DNA from: Brenneria nigrifluens DSM 30175 = ATCC 13028
GTDB lineage: Bacteria > Pseudomonadota > Gammaproteobacteria > Enterobacterales > Enterobacteriaceae
Direction of reading: 5' to 3'
Assembly: GCF_005484965.1 (NCBI RefSeq)
Contig: NZ_CP034036.1
Span: forward strand, 1,550,001 to 1,614,000
DNA length: 64,000 nt
A program made the translations under genes and the position numbers. Under the pieces are notes generated by a model, which did no database searches, was not told the DNA's origin, and saw only the letters and a program-made list of their open reading frames with translations. Below are positions 44,063 through 53,276 of this stretch, one piece after another (the stretch's first letter is position 1; each line of letters begins with the position of its first letter).

Positions 44063-44078
44063 CCGCCCGCGGCGCAAA

Positions 44079-44279
44079 TCAGATATCCTTCGGCAGCGCA
44101 TCGATATAGGGTTGAATTTGCGCCCGGTTTTTCAAAACAATCTGCTGGCCGGCCGGTTCGGCGGATTGCTCCGTTTGCAGACCCAGTCGCTTCAGGGTGT
44201 GATACAGAAAAGCCTGCCGGCAGCTTAACGCCACTTCCCCGTCTTCCATGCCGTAATCCAGCTTCCATGATACCGTCAT
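44079..44279 (-). CDS. Hypothetical small protein
   Basis: 66-residue frame (MTVSWKLDYGMEDGEVALSC... ending IDALPKDI) with normal amino-acid composition and no membrane segment. It is not an antisense shadow, since the opposite strand has no gene there. No clear ribosome binding site; a start 12 bases further upstream (44291) is possible. I do not recognise the family. Confidence 0.42.
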   Translation of the reverse strand: MTVSWKLDYGMEDGEVALSCRQAFLYHTLKRLGLQTEQSAEPAGQQIVLKNRAQIQPYIDALPKDI

Positions 44280-44368
44280 GGTAATAATCATGACTTATGG
44301 TGCTAATCCGGGTCAGGGCGGACCTGAAAGTTATTTTTCTTGTCATATTGGTGGCAAAAGTTCAGTGC

Positions 44369-44905
44369 TTATTCATTATGTGGGTGAGCGAGAATTAAAA
44401 CCTCAGGGTTAACCCTGATGCCGGTTCGGGTCAGAGAATCTAAATTAACGGAAAAACACTCCTTTTTATTGGAGAATATCAGACAAAATGCGCTGCCGTA
44501 GATACTCTCCAGGTTTTGTTCGGCAATCGTCAATAATGGATGTTCAGGAAATTTGTTGGCTATGGTTACCTGTGCTGAAACAGACTCCTGTCCAAAATAT
44601 ACCGCATCGCATCGTGACGAGAAAAGTCATGAATATTTTTTTATTATCACGAAATTAAAGATCGGATTCTTTGGCGTATCCGCCGTCAGGGCGGATAGAG
44701 AATAAACGGAGGAGAATACACGAAGCGGAGGGATTTTATTTTACCCAGGCCAGTACGAATAACTGATAATACCGGCCACGGTTTGATAAACCTGGTCGGC
44801 CTTCGCCAGCGACATTTCATCTCTTAGTCTGGACGACTCTGTTTTAGCGGAAACTATCGCGGTAGAAAGTAAAAATAGGGCGAATACAGGCCAATTTTTC
44901 ACCAT
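44369..44905 (-). pseudogene. YfiR-family (DUF4154) gene with two in-frame stop codons
   Basis: One continuous 179-codon frame reads as a YfiR-type periplasmic protein but is interrupted by TAA at 44741-44743 and TGA at 44627-44629. The first part has a signal peptide (MVKNWPVFALFLLSTAIVSA) and the family's VAGIISYSYWP; after the first stop KIPPLRVFSS continues; after the second, CDAVYFGQ, SIYGSAFCLIFSNKKECF and VNLDSLTRTGIRVNPEVLIL match the YfiR C-terminal half. YfiR normally restrains the diguanylate cyclase YfiN. No yfiN or yfiB is in the window. There is no frameshift, so the damage is recent or the stops are read through. Confidence 0.8.
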
Positions 44906-44982
44906 ATCCTAATCCAACCCTAGCAGGAAAAAATTAATTCAAACATAATGCAATATATTTAATATTTAGTATGGTGTAGGAG

Positions 44983-45765
44983 ATGCCGTATTTGGACATA
45001 TTCGCCATCAAATTGGCCGTAACGCCCGTTCTGATGCTGATTGTTTCGTTGGCCGTCAGGAAGTGGGGCGGTTTCGTCGGCGGCATACTTTCCGGTATGC
45101 CGCTGACTTCCGGGCCGGTCGCCTTTTTTCTGGCTATCGAGCAGGGGCCGCAGTTCGCCGCTCAGGCGGCATCCGGCGCGCTGTCCGGGCTGGCCGCGGT
45201 ATTGCTCACCTACCTTTTCTACCTTGTCGCCACCCGCGAGCTGACGATCCCGGCGGCGTGCGTCTGTTCGGTGGCGCTCTTCGGGCTTATCTCCTGGCTG
45301 TTGCTATGCGCCGGTGCGCCGCAGGGAGTGATTGTCATCAGCCTGGTGGCGATAGGTATTATTCTGCGCTTAACCCATGCCGGGGAGAAAGAGACCAGGG
45401 AAACGGCGATACCGTTCTGGGATATTCCGTTGCGTATGCTGACGGCGACCGCGATGCTGTTTGCCATTACCGGTTCGGCGCAGATATTGGGGCCGCAGGT
45501 TAGCGGCGTTCTCTCTCCCGTACCGGTTATCGCCTGGCCGCTGACGGTATTTGCCCATAGCCAAAGGGGCAGAGGGGAAATGGCCGCGGTGGTGCGTGGC
45601 AATGCGGTAAGCGCGTTGGGCGTCATCATTTTCTATGTGACTATCGGGGAACTGCTTCTTAAGGTCGGGTTATTGACGACATTTGTCGTGGCCTTCGCCG
45701 CTTCCATACTGGTGACGACGCTGTTGGCCGAAGTCATGCGGCGCTCGGTGAGGGCGACCACCTAA
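44983..45765 (+). CDS. Multi-pass inner-membrane protein of unknown function
   Basis: 260 residues with about eight hydrophobic segments spread along the whole length and short loops; Gly-rich stretch KWGGFVGGILSGMPLTSGPVA after the first helix. No binding or catalytic motif that I recognise. GGAG lies directly against the ATG, which is closer than ideal, so a downstream start is possible. No operon partner; it is followed by small hairpins. Confidence 0.75.
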   Translation: MPYLDIFAIKLAVTPVLMLIVSLAVRKWGGFVGGILSGMPLTSGPVAFFLAIEQGPQFAAQAASGALSGLAAVLLTYLFYLVATRELTIPAACVCSVALFGLISWLLLCAGAPQGVIVISLVAIGIILRLTHAGEKETRETAIPFWDIPLRMLTATAMLFAITGSAQILGPQVSGVLSPVPVIAWPLTVFAHSQRGRGEMAAVVRGNAVSALGVIIFYVTIGELLLKVGLLTTFVVAFAASILVTTLLAEVMRRSVRATT

Positions 45766-45875
45766 ATACATTTGCCGTCACCGCGTCCGATCAACAATCA
45801 GTGCGTCATGTCCGAGTTAACATGACATACCGGTCGCTCCGGTCACCGACTTGTGTATGCTTCTGCGGATTAATA

Positions 45876-45906
45876 AGAGACATCCTGTCTCTCACGGTAA
45901 ATTTTT
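45876..45906 (+). terminator. Possible terminator after the membrane-protein gene
   Basis: AGAGACA / TGTCTCT stem with a three-base loop, followed within eight bases by TAAATTTTTT. Another inverted repeat, GTCATGT / ACATGAC, lies at 45805-45826. The 200-bp gap holds no gene. Confidence 0.45.
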
Positions 45907-45967
45907 TCCTGACGATTTATCACTCGGTGGTCGTCCTCCTGCACCTCGAATCATTCAGGGCAGATGA

Positions 45968-46405
45968 CTACCCTCGATTAAGAATACGAAGAAAATCCTG
46001 TTTATTTGAAATAAGAGAGAGTGCATTAGCAATGATTTCGTCACTAAAAATCGATGCGACTTGTTTTAGGACATCAATATGCTCTTTCTCTTTAGCGATA
46101 ACGCCAATCGCGATAAACATCACACTGCTGTTGCTTCTATCCCAAATAACGCCATCGGGAAACTGAAAAATCTCAACGCCTTTTTTTACAATGATATTGG
46201 TAGCCGATTTCGGCAGGTGAGGCAAGGTAATGCCATTTCCCAGAAAGGTGGAGACCTGTTGTTCTCTTTCATTGAGAAAGGCAACGCAATCCTGGCTGAC
46301 ATATCCTTTTTCTTTAAAAGATCTACCGACCATGGATAGGACTTCCGCTTTGTTTTTTGCCTGACAGCCTAAATGAAGATTATTGATTGTAATATCATCT
46401 ATCAT
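45968..46405 (-). CDS. PTS EIIA-like protein (mannitol/fructose type)
   Basis: 145-residue phosphotransferase EIIA domain of the fructose/mannitol class. The phospho-acceptor is His63 in GNGITLPHLPKS, and VMFIAIGVIAKEKEHIDVLKQVA is the typical C-terminal part. The ATG at 46405 has an AGAGGG ribosome binding site; the upstream start at 46435 is not favoured. There is no EIIB or EIIC gene; it follows the inositol transporter gene iolT on the same strand by 83 bp. A regulatory rather than a transport role is therefore likely. Confidence 0.85.
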   Translation of the reverse strand: MIDDITINNLHLGCQAKNKAEVLSMVGRSFKEKGYVSQDCVAFLNEREQQVSTFLGNGITLPHLPKSATNIIVKKGVEIFQFPDGVIWDRSNSSVMFIAIGVIAKEKEHIDVLKQVASIFSDEIIANALSLISNKQDFLRILNRG

Positions 46406-46488
46406 GCTCTGTACCCTCTGCTTTTTTTCCCGCATCTCGAATTGTTTCTGCTATATAACTTGTTTTTTTTCATATGTAATCGCGTTGA

Positions 46489-47886
46489 CTATTGTCCGGA
46501 GGACAGCTCTTCCTCTAATTGCTCCAGTGATTTATTCGAGGTTTCCGGCAAGGCGTATACGACAAAGATAATAGCCAGATAGTTGATGACGGCCAGTATA
46601 AGGAATACGGGGCCTAAACCGAGTTCAGCCTGAAGCACCGGGAATAAATAGCTGACGATAGCGTTCATAATCCACATGAAAAATACGGAAATACCCATGG
46701 ATACTCCGCGGATTTTTAATGGGAACAGTTCGGCTAGCACCACCCAGGTCAGGAAACCCATGGTACATTGCATTACGCCGACAAATAATGCGCCCAGTAG
46801 CCAGATCGCCGTGGCTTTTATATCGCCGGTCAGGGTGTAGTCAGCGGCGGCAATGACCAGATGCAAGGTTGCCATAAGAGCAAAACCACTGACGATTAGC
46901 GTTTTCCGTTTAAACCGGTCAACCAGGAAAAGTACCCCGACCAACATACCGCCGACGGAGAATACGCCGTTGAGCACATTACATATCAAGGATGTTCTTT
47001 CGGAAAAACCAGCGGTACGAAGTATTTCCGTACCATAATACATAATAACATTAACCCCGGTTGTTTGTTGGGCGGCAGCCCAGACGATGCCCACCAGAAT
47101 GAGTTTGAAAATCCAGGGCGTATTGAGAATGATTGACAGCGTGCCTTTCGCATGCAGCTTCTTTTCTGCTTCGATATTAATCAACGTCACGATATCTTCA
47201 AATTCTTTAACCGCTCTTTCTACCGGCCGAATTTGTTTTAAAATGGCTAATGCTTCTTCTCCGCGATTTTTGCTAACCAGCCATCGGGGGCTTTCCGGCG
47301 AACGCCACATGCCGATGAGCAATCCAATGGCGGGTAATGCCTGAACCATTAACATATACCGCCAAACATCCGGGAGATGTCCCCAGACATAACCAATAAC
47401 AGCGTTAACCGCAAACGCGGATAATTGGCCGATGACGATGGCCACTTCATTTAATCCTGTGAGCTTTCCTCGCATTTCGGTTGGCGCGACTTCGGATATA
47501 AATGTAGGCGCCGTGACCGAAGCGCCACCCACGGCATAGCCGAGTAAAAATCTGGCAATCAACAGGTTGGTGATATTGGGCGCCAGCGCAGACATAAACG
47601 CGCCAAACAAGAAAAGGAATGATAAATATAATAAATATTTTCGCCGACCCATATAGTCGGCTAGTTTGCCGCCGCAGACGCTGCCCAGGGCGGCCCCGAC
47701 TAAAAGTACGCTCATGACGAGACCTTCGGTCGTCGGTGTGAGCGCCATATTTTCTTTTAGGGAAAGGAAGGCGCCGTTAATCACGCCAGTGTCATAACCA
47801 AAGAGCAGGCCTCCGAATGTGGCGACTAATGTTATTTGATGCAATCGTTTTCGCTGTTGTATATTGAGTACCATTGTTAGCGACAT
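46489..47886 (-). CDS. iolT: myo-Inositol MFS transporter
   Basis: 465-residue, twelve-helix sugar porter of the major facilitator superfamily. Signature motifs are intact: GGLLFGYDTGVINGA in helix 1, DYMGRRKYLL in loop 2-3, PESPRWLV before the central loop, QQTTGVNVIMYY in helix 7 and PETSNKSLEQLEEE at the end. General sugar porters share these; the inositol assignment comes from the surrounding iol genes. An AAGG ribosome binding site precedes the ATG. It is the first gene of a unit with the EIIA-like gene. Confidence 0.9.
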   Translation of the reverse strand: MSLTMVLNIQQRKRLHQITLVATFGGLLFGYDTGVINGAFLSLKENMALTPTTEGLVMSVLLVGAALGSVCGGKLADYMGRRKYLLYLSFLFLFGAFMSALAPNITNLLIARFLLGYAVGGASVTAPTFISEVAPTEMRGKLTGLNEVAIVIGQLSAFAVNAVIGYVWGHLPDVWRYMLMVQALPAIGLLIGMWRSPESPRWLVSKNRGEEALAILKQIRPVERAVKEFEDIVTLINIEAEKKLHAKGTLSIILNTPWIFKLILVGIVWAAAQQTTGVNVIMYYGTEILRTAGFSERTSLICNVLNGVFSVGGMLVGVLFLVDRFKRKTLIVSGFALMATLHLVIAAADYTLTGDIKATAIWLLGALFVGVMQCTMGFLTWVVLAELFPLKIRGVSMGISVFFMWIMNAIVSYLFPVLQAELGLGPVFLILAVINYLAIIFVVYALPETSNKSLEQLEEELSSGQ

Positions 47887-48256
47887 ATCTTTACCTTTTA
47901 TTCAGTTAATCATGTGATGCCAAAAACCCCTTAATATATTCATGTTAATGGCTGTTACACCTTATGAATAAAAGGCGGTAAGGGTTCTTGGTTCTGTGAA
48001 CGATTATTTGGCTAAATTTTTATATAAATAAAGTTGATAAAAGTTTTATTAATATGATTGCCACCGAAGGTTTTATTTTCTGCGCTTGCTTACAATTTTA
48101 TTGTTTTCTTGCTTTAAGTTTTAACCCATCGGCGTTCCTTCGCTGATTAAATAATGGCTTCCAATACTTGAGAAACTCGTCATTCATCATTTATTCCCTT
48201 TGCTATTCAATAGCAGCAAGGCAAAACGCGCCTTGCGGGGGAGTCACACATCGTCA
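47887..48256. other. AT-rich gap upstream of iolT with a hairpin after iolE
   Basis: 370 bp without a gene. GCAAGGC / GCCTTGC (48216-48236) forms a seven-base stem right after the iolE stop and is a possible terminator for iolE. The remainder is AT-rich and probably contains the iolT promoter; no clear copy of the GGAAT-N4-ATTYC motif was found. Confidence 0.5.
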
Positions 48257-49153
48257 TTAAATACCGGCGACCTCGCGAATATAACGCCTGGCTTTAACGG
48301 CATATTCAAAAGGATTGGCTTTGGCGGGATCTTGTTCGGCCTCGACCACGATCCAGCCTTGGTAACCAAAATCCTCCAGTAACTTAAAGACCGGCCTGAA
48401 GTCAATCACCCCGTCGCCCGGTACGGTAAAGGTTCCTTTTTTCACGCCATCCAGGAAACTCAATTTATGGGCGCGAACCTCGGCGACGATCTCGTCCCGC
48501 ACATCTTTCAGATGAACGTGCTTGATGCGCGGCAAGTGTTTGCGCAGGATTTGCAACATGGCTTCCTGTGAACCTTCTGAGTAGTAAGCGTGGCCGGTGT
48601 CATAGAGCAGGTAAACATCATCATTCACCAGATCCATGAAACGATCGATTTCCTCAGCAGTCTGAATGCCGGTGCCCATATGGTGATGCAGGGCGACGGT
48701 CATATTTTTTTCAGCTGCGAGATCCGCCAATTTATTGTACCCGTCGGCCACTAAGCGCCATTCTACATCGGTAAAGATAGGCCGTCCTTCCAGTACCGGC
48801 TTTGGCGTACCCTGGGTACTGCGCGACTGCTCGGAACAACCAATGACGGTTGCCCCCATAGCATGAAGAAAATCCCGGTGAGTGATAAACTCATCAAGGG
48901 TTTTGGCTTTTTGCCCGTCAGCAAAAAACGTACTGAACCAGGCATTGCAGATTTGAATGCCGCGCATATCCAGCATCGGTTTGAGAACCTTGGGATCCCG
49001 CGGATATTTACTGCCCACTTCGCTGCCGGTAAAACCCGCCAGCGCCATTTCGCTGACCGTTTGCTGAAATGTATTTTCCTTTCCTAAATCGGGCATGTCG
49101 TCATTGGTCCAGCCGATGGGGGCAATGGCGAGTTTGACTTTATTTTTATCCAT
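48257..49153 (-). CDS. iolE: myo-Inosose-2 dehydratase
   Basis: 298-residue xylose-isomerase-like TIM-barrel enzyme that dehydrates 2-keto-myo-inositol to 3D-trihydroxycyclohexane-1,2-dione, the second catabolic step. The start KLAIAPIGWTNDDMPDLGKENTFQQ is the IolE pattern, and metal-binding segments such as VALHHHMGTG, LLYDTGHAYY and HVHLKDVR are visible. The ATG at 49153 gives the normal length; the frame open to 49198 adds unlike residues. It stands alone between long intergenic regions. Confidence 0.95.
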   Translation of the reverse strand: MDKNKVKLAIAPIGWTNDDMPDLGKENTFQQTVSEMALAGFTGSEVGSKYPRDPKVLKPMLDMRGIQICNAWFSTFFADGQKAKTLDEFITHRDFLHAMGATVIGCSEQSRSTQGTPKPVLEGRPIFTDVEWRLVADGYNKLADLAAEKNMTVALHHHMGTGIQTAEEIDRFMDLVNDDVYLLYDTGHAYYSEGSQEAMLQILRKHLPRIKHVHLKDVRDEIVAEVRAHKLSFLDGVKKGTFTVPGDGVIDFRPVFKLLEDFGYQGWIVVEAEQDPAKANPFEYAVKARRYIREVAGI

Positions 49154-49722
49154 GATAAATACACCTCGAATAGAGCGATAATAGAGAAATTTCCTCACGG
49201 TTGCTCATGGGACATGACGCCTTAATGTTGGCGTGTAAACCGGCGTATCCCGATTGCCATACTGGAAAAGATTATCGTGATGCATACCGATTCAGAGTAT
49301 CTGTTCTGTCTTGCTATATAAGAATATATCTTTCATATTATATTTTTGCAGAAAAAATATTCCATTTTGAGATAGGGATCATATATTGAAAGGTATTTAT
49401 TGCGCCTGCACCTGGCTTGCCTACTTCCTTTAGGGCGGTATTTACTGCAAGTGTAATGATAAATAACTCTATTTTTATAAAGTTACATGATTGTATTTGC
49501 CGGGTTTTATTAAGATTTGGGTGAATGGGCGTTATAAAAATGACCGGCAGTGATTGATGAATATGATACGTTTTTATCAAATTTTTTTAAAAATTAAATT
49601 CCATATTAAAATAATACAAAATTTTTATTTTGCATTATTCCATCTTCATCTAAATCCGTTGCAAGCGCCGCACCATCGGCGTTTACTGACAATAACCACC
49701 GAAGATGCGGGCCAAAGGCGAC
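49154..49722. other. Long AT-rich region upstream of iolE with an operator-like half-site
   Basis: 569 bp without a credible gene. AAATATTCCATTTTGAGA near 49355-49372 resembles the right half of the iolA operator (ATTCCATTTGTGGGA). The remainder between this and the iolD stop is AT-rich with no structure that I recognise. Confidence 0.5.
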
Positions 49723-51663
49723 TCAGTATTGACGGGCCTTGCCGATATTTTCTGCCAATAGGTCTGCGACGGACTGTATATCCGCGCAGGTGGAGACCTG
49801 TGCGCCGCCGACTCGCCACCAACTGAAATAACCGGGGATCATGGTTTTCGGCAGCACTTTGATATCGATCAGCGTCGAGATACTCTGCCGTCTGGCGTCT
49901 TCCAGCGCATGATGCAACTCCTCTACCGTGGTGACTCGATAGCTTTTACAGCCGTAGCCCTCGGCTATTTTGGCAAAATCTACCGGCACCAGGGCGCCGT
50001 CAAGCCGGGATGGAGATTTATCCCGGAAACGGAATTCGGTGAAAAAACTTTGCATACCGTGCCCCAACTGTAGGTTGTTAATGCAACCGTTGGCCATATT
50101 ATCGAACAGCAACACGTTGATTTTTCTACCTTCCTGAATACTGGTGACCAGTTCGGAATGCGACATCATAAAGGCGCCATCGCCCACCAGCGCGTATACT
50201 TCCCGGCGCGGCTCAGCCATTTTAACGCCCAGCGCCGCGTTGACTTCGTATCCCATACAGGAGTAGCCATATTCAACGTGATAGCGCTGGGGGGAGGTTG
50301 TACGCCAGATACGCTGTAAATCCCCCGGCAGGCTGCCGGAAGCGGCGACAATCACCGCGTCTTGCGGGATGCTTTCATTGACGATGCCCAATACCCGGCT
50401 CTGGGTCAGCAGCGAACCGGTGATACGGTTGAATTCGGCAAAAACGGATTTATGGTCAAGGCCATCGTTGATTTCGGGCGCAAAATCGTCGCCGGTGTAA
50501 TTAATGGCGTAAACGCGCTTCCGCTCCGCCTGCAATTGGTTGCGCACCTCGGTGACGCGATCCCCCCAGTCCGCGCGCCAATCTTCCGACAACATGTATT
50601 GATTGAGCGCAATCAGCGCCTGGCGTGCGTCTGCGGTGATCTGGCAAGCGTCGAGCTTGTAGGCGTCGAAACGATTGATATTGAGGTTCAGGAACGAAAC
50701 CGCCGGATTCTGGAAAATCCATTTGGAAGCGGTCGTAAAGTCGGTATAACGGGTGCCGACGCCAATAATTAAATCGGCGTCTTGGGCCAGTTGGTTGGCG
50801 GCCAGGGTGCCGGTTTCGCCGATACCGCCGACATTCAGCGGATGGTCGGAAAGCAATGCGCCTTTCCCGGCCTGAGTTTCGGCGAAGGGAATGCGGTAAC
50901 GTTCGGCAAAATCCCGCAGCGCCTGTGCGGCGTCCGAGAATTGAACGCCGCCGCCGCAAATCAGCAACGGTTTGCTTTTACGCAATAATAATTCCTTTGC
51001 CTGGTCCAGCATATCCGCGGTGGGGGAGCGGCGCTCGATGCGGTGCACCCTTTTTTGAAAGAAATAATCAGGATAATCATAAGCCTCACCCTGGACATCC
51101 TGCGGCAGGGACAGCGTGACCGCACCGGTTTCCGCCGGGTCTGTCAGCACACGCAGGGCGCTAATGCAGGCGCTCATCAATTGCTCGGGGCGGGAGATCC
51201 GATCCCAGTATTTGCTCACGGCGCGAAACGCGTCGTTGGTGCTGATGCTGAGATCATAGGACTGTTCGATTTGTTGCAGCACCGGATCGGGCTGCCGGGT
51301 GGCATAGACATCACCGGGCAGCAGCAGCAGAGGAATGCGGTTGGCGGTGGCGGTGGCCGCCGCCGTAATCATATTGGCGGCGCCGGGGCCGACGGAAGAG
51401 GTACAAGCATAGATTTGCCGGCGCAAAGACTGCTTGGCATAGCCGATGGCCGCATGGGCCATGCCTTGCTCGTTTCGGCCCTGATGGATATGCAGTTGCC
51501 CGCTATCCTGCTCCAAAGCCTGCCCGATCCCCAGAACATTGCCGTGGCCGAAGATGGCAAAAATTCCTTTGATGAATTTTGTTTCGACACCGTCAACCTC
51601 GACATATTGGTTATCTAAAAAACGGACCAATGCTTGTGCCGTGGTTAATCTGATTTTGTTCAT
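49723..51663 (-). CDS. iolD: 3D-(3,5/4)-trihydroxycyclohexane-1,2-dione acylhydrolase
   Basis: 646-residue thiamine-diphosphate enzyme that opens the inositol-derived ring to 5-deoxyglucuronate (third step). The N-terminal domain has GIFAIFGHGNVLGIGQAL with a conserved Glu downstream, the central domain is an acetolactate-synthase-like fold, and the C-terminal GDGAFMMSHSEL...NNLQ is the thiamine-diphosphate/Mg motif (about residues 495-530). An AAGGA ribosome binding site precedes the ATG. It is a single-gene unit, divergent from the RpiR regulator. Confidence 0.96.
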   Translation of the reverse strand: MNKIRLTTAQALVRFLDNQYVEVDGVETKFIKGIFAIFGHGNVLGIGQALEQDSGQLHIHQGRNEQGMAHAAIGYAKQSLRRQIYACTSSVGPGAANMITAAATATANRIPLLLLPGDVYATRQPDPVLQQIEQSYDLSISTNDAFRAVSKYWDRISRPEQLMSACISALRVLTDPAETGAVTLSLPQDVQGEAYDYPDYFFQKRVHRIERRSPTADMLDQAKELLLRKSKPLLICGGGVQFSDAAQALRDFAERYRIPFAETQAGKGALLSDHPLNVGGIGETGTLAANQLAQDADLIIGVGTRYTDFTTASKWIFQNPAVSFLNLNINRFDAYKLDACQITADARQALIALNQYMLSEDWRADWGDRVTEVRNQLQAERKRVYAINYTGDDFAPEINDGLDHKSVFAEFNRITGSLLTQSRVLGIVNESIPQDAVIVAASGSLPGDLQRIWRTTSPQRYHVEYGYSCMGYEVNAALGVKMAEPRREVYALVGDGAFMMSHSELVTSIQEGRKINVLLFDNMANGCINNLQLGHGMQSFFTEFRFRDKSPSRLDGALVPVDFAKIAEGYGCKSYRVTTVEELHHALEDARRQSISTLIDIKVLPKTMIPGYFSWWRVGGAQVSTCADIQSVADLLAENIGKARQY

Positions 51664-52325
51664 ATTTTCCTTCCATTTCCTCTAGCCTGCGGGGAAACAC
51701 GGCGGTCAGGATAACCGCCCCATAAATCGATCTGAGAAAGACGTAGGGTTATGATTAATCGGGTGATGAAGTCATAGCGCCATTATAAGGATTCCCTTGT
51801 TCAAAAAAATAAAAAACAAAATATTAATTTCATTTGTGAGAGAAGGGTCAAATAATGAAAATTTCATTTTTCTGCCAGAGGAAGGTCTGCGTCCCGCGGT
51901 TTTGACGGTGTTTCTTTCACCATTATAGGGGATATTTATTGTTTATCATGAGGATGGGTTTAGCGATGGGAATGGCATGCGATTTGTTTTTTAACACTCA
52001 ATGTGGATAAGATTTTCCATTTGTATATTTTGTGAAATTTTATGTCCTTGACTACGCGATGCCTGAGGGATTTTGCTCATTGGCATTCTGGCGCGCTTGG
52101 ACGGGCAATGCTTGATTGATGGGGTGGAGCCGTCTTTTCCAGCGCCGAGAGAAAATATGGGTGATGCTTCTTGAAAGGGGTTCTGACCAAACGATCCTTT
52201 CCAGCACGCATGACCGGCATATTTGATAAAATGACGAAATATTTTCAATAATAGGTTGATTTGAATTTTTCAGTCGTAATAATCAATGTCAGCGCTTTTG
52301 CTGAAATCCACGGTGTGCTGTTTTC
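51664..52325. other. Divergent iolD/regulator promoter region, partly unexplained
   Basis: 662 bp. Near iolD, AATGAAAATTTCATTT (about 51854-51869) is a 13-bp dyad whose AAAATTTCATTT equals the right half of the iolC operator, and ATTTCATTTGTGAGA (about 51828-51842) matches the iolA right flank. Bases ~51991-52248 keep an 85-codon open frame on the minus strand with no recognisable domain; this stretch is more GC-rich than its surroundings and may be a gene fragment or another dispersed repeat. Confidence 0.5.
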
Positions 52326-53189
52326 ATGACAACTTCTTCCTCCCAACTCTCGTCATTGCAGGATGATATACGTAACCGCTACGATACGCTTAGCAAGCGA
52401 TTGAAGCAGGTGGCGCGCTATATGCTGGATAATAGCACCAGTATCCCTTTCGATACGATTGCATCCATCGCTGAAAAGGCCAATGTTCCGCCCTCGACGC
52501 TGATTCGTTTCGCCAACGCGTTCGGGTTTGACGGTTTCAATGAAATGAAACAGGTATTTCGTCAACACATCATGGAAGATACGGTCAGCTATACCGAACG
52601 CGCCCGATTATTTCGCCAGGTTGCCGGTAAAGAGGCCGATGTACCGGAAACGCCGATGGAAATACTGAGCATGTTCAGCATGGTCAATAGTCTGGCGTTA
52701 CAGCAACTACCGGGCCAGATCAAAGAAGAGGATTTGTCCCGGGCGGTGCAACTCCTGGCAAATGCCAACAACATTTATGTTATTGGGTTACGCCGCTCTT
52801 TCAGCCTCGCTTCCTATTTGACCTATGCCTTGCGGCATCTGGAGCGTCGCGCTTTTCTTATCGACGGGCTGGGCGGCATGTTTTCCGAACAACTGAGCAT
52901 GGTGCAGCCCGATGATGTGGTGATCGCCATCAGCTATTCGCCGTACGCCCAGGAAGTCGTGGAACTGGTCTCCATGGGGGCTAAAAGCGGCGCCAAGCAA
53001 ATTGCCATTACCGATAGTCTGGTCAGCCCGCTGGCCGCGTTCAGCGAAGTCTGCTTTGTGGTGCGTGAAGCGCAGGTAGACGGGTTTCGTTCCCAGATCT
53101 CTTCCATGTGTCTGTCCCAGACGCTGATGCTGTCCCTGGCGATGCAAAGCGCTTCCCTCCCGTCCAACGATAGGCAAAATGTCGACTGA
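52326..53189 (+). CDS. RpiR/MurR-family regulator of inositol catabolism (IolR-like)
   Basis: 287 residues: an N-terminal RpiR helix-turn-helix (about residues 10-85, with FDTIASIAEKANVPPSTLIRFANAFGF) and a C-terminal SIS sugar-phosphate-binding domain (about 125-260, with NNIYVIGLRRSFSLA and VVIAISYSPYAQEVVEL). It lies in the middle of the iol genes and is divergent from iolD. The family usually represses and responds to a phosphorylated intermediate; control of the surrounding iol units is inferred from position and from the shared upstream motif. Confidence 0.9.
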   Translation: MTTSSSQLSSLQDDIRNRYDTLSKRLKQVARYMLDNSTSIPFDTIASIAEKANVPPSTLIRFANAFGFDGFNEMKQVFRQHIMEDTVSYTERARLFRQVAGKEADVPETPMEILSMFSMVNSLALQQLPGQIKEEDLSRAVQLLANANNIYVIGLRRSFSLASYLTYALRHLERRAFLIDGLGGMFSEQLSMVQPDDVVIAISYSPYAQEVVELVSMGAKSGAKQIAITDSLVSPLAAFSEVCFVVREAQVDGFRSQISSMCLSQTLMLSLAMQSASLPSNDRQNVD

Positions 53190-53221
53190 TTACGATGCCG
53201 GATGAATAAGCCCCCCGCCTT

Positions 53222-53252
53222 GTCATTCTCGCCAACGACTTGCGGGAATGAC
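53222..53252. terminator. Hairpin between the RpiR regulator and iolB
   Basis: GTCATTC / GAATGAC stem between convergent genes, with C-rich and G-rich flanks (CCCCCCGCC... GGGAAGGGG) able to extend it. No T-tract. Confidence 0.4.
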
Positions 53253-53276
53253 GGAGGGAAGGGGCGCTTGAGGCGG

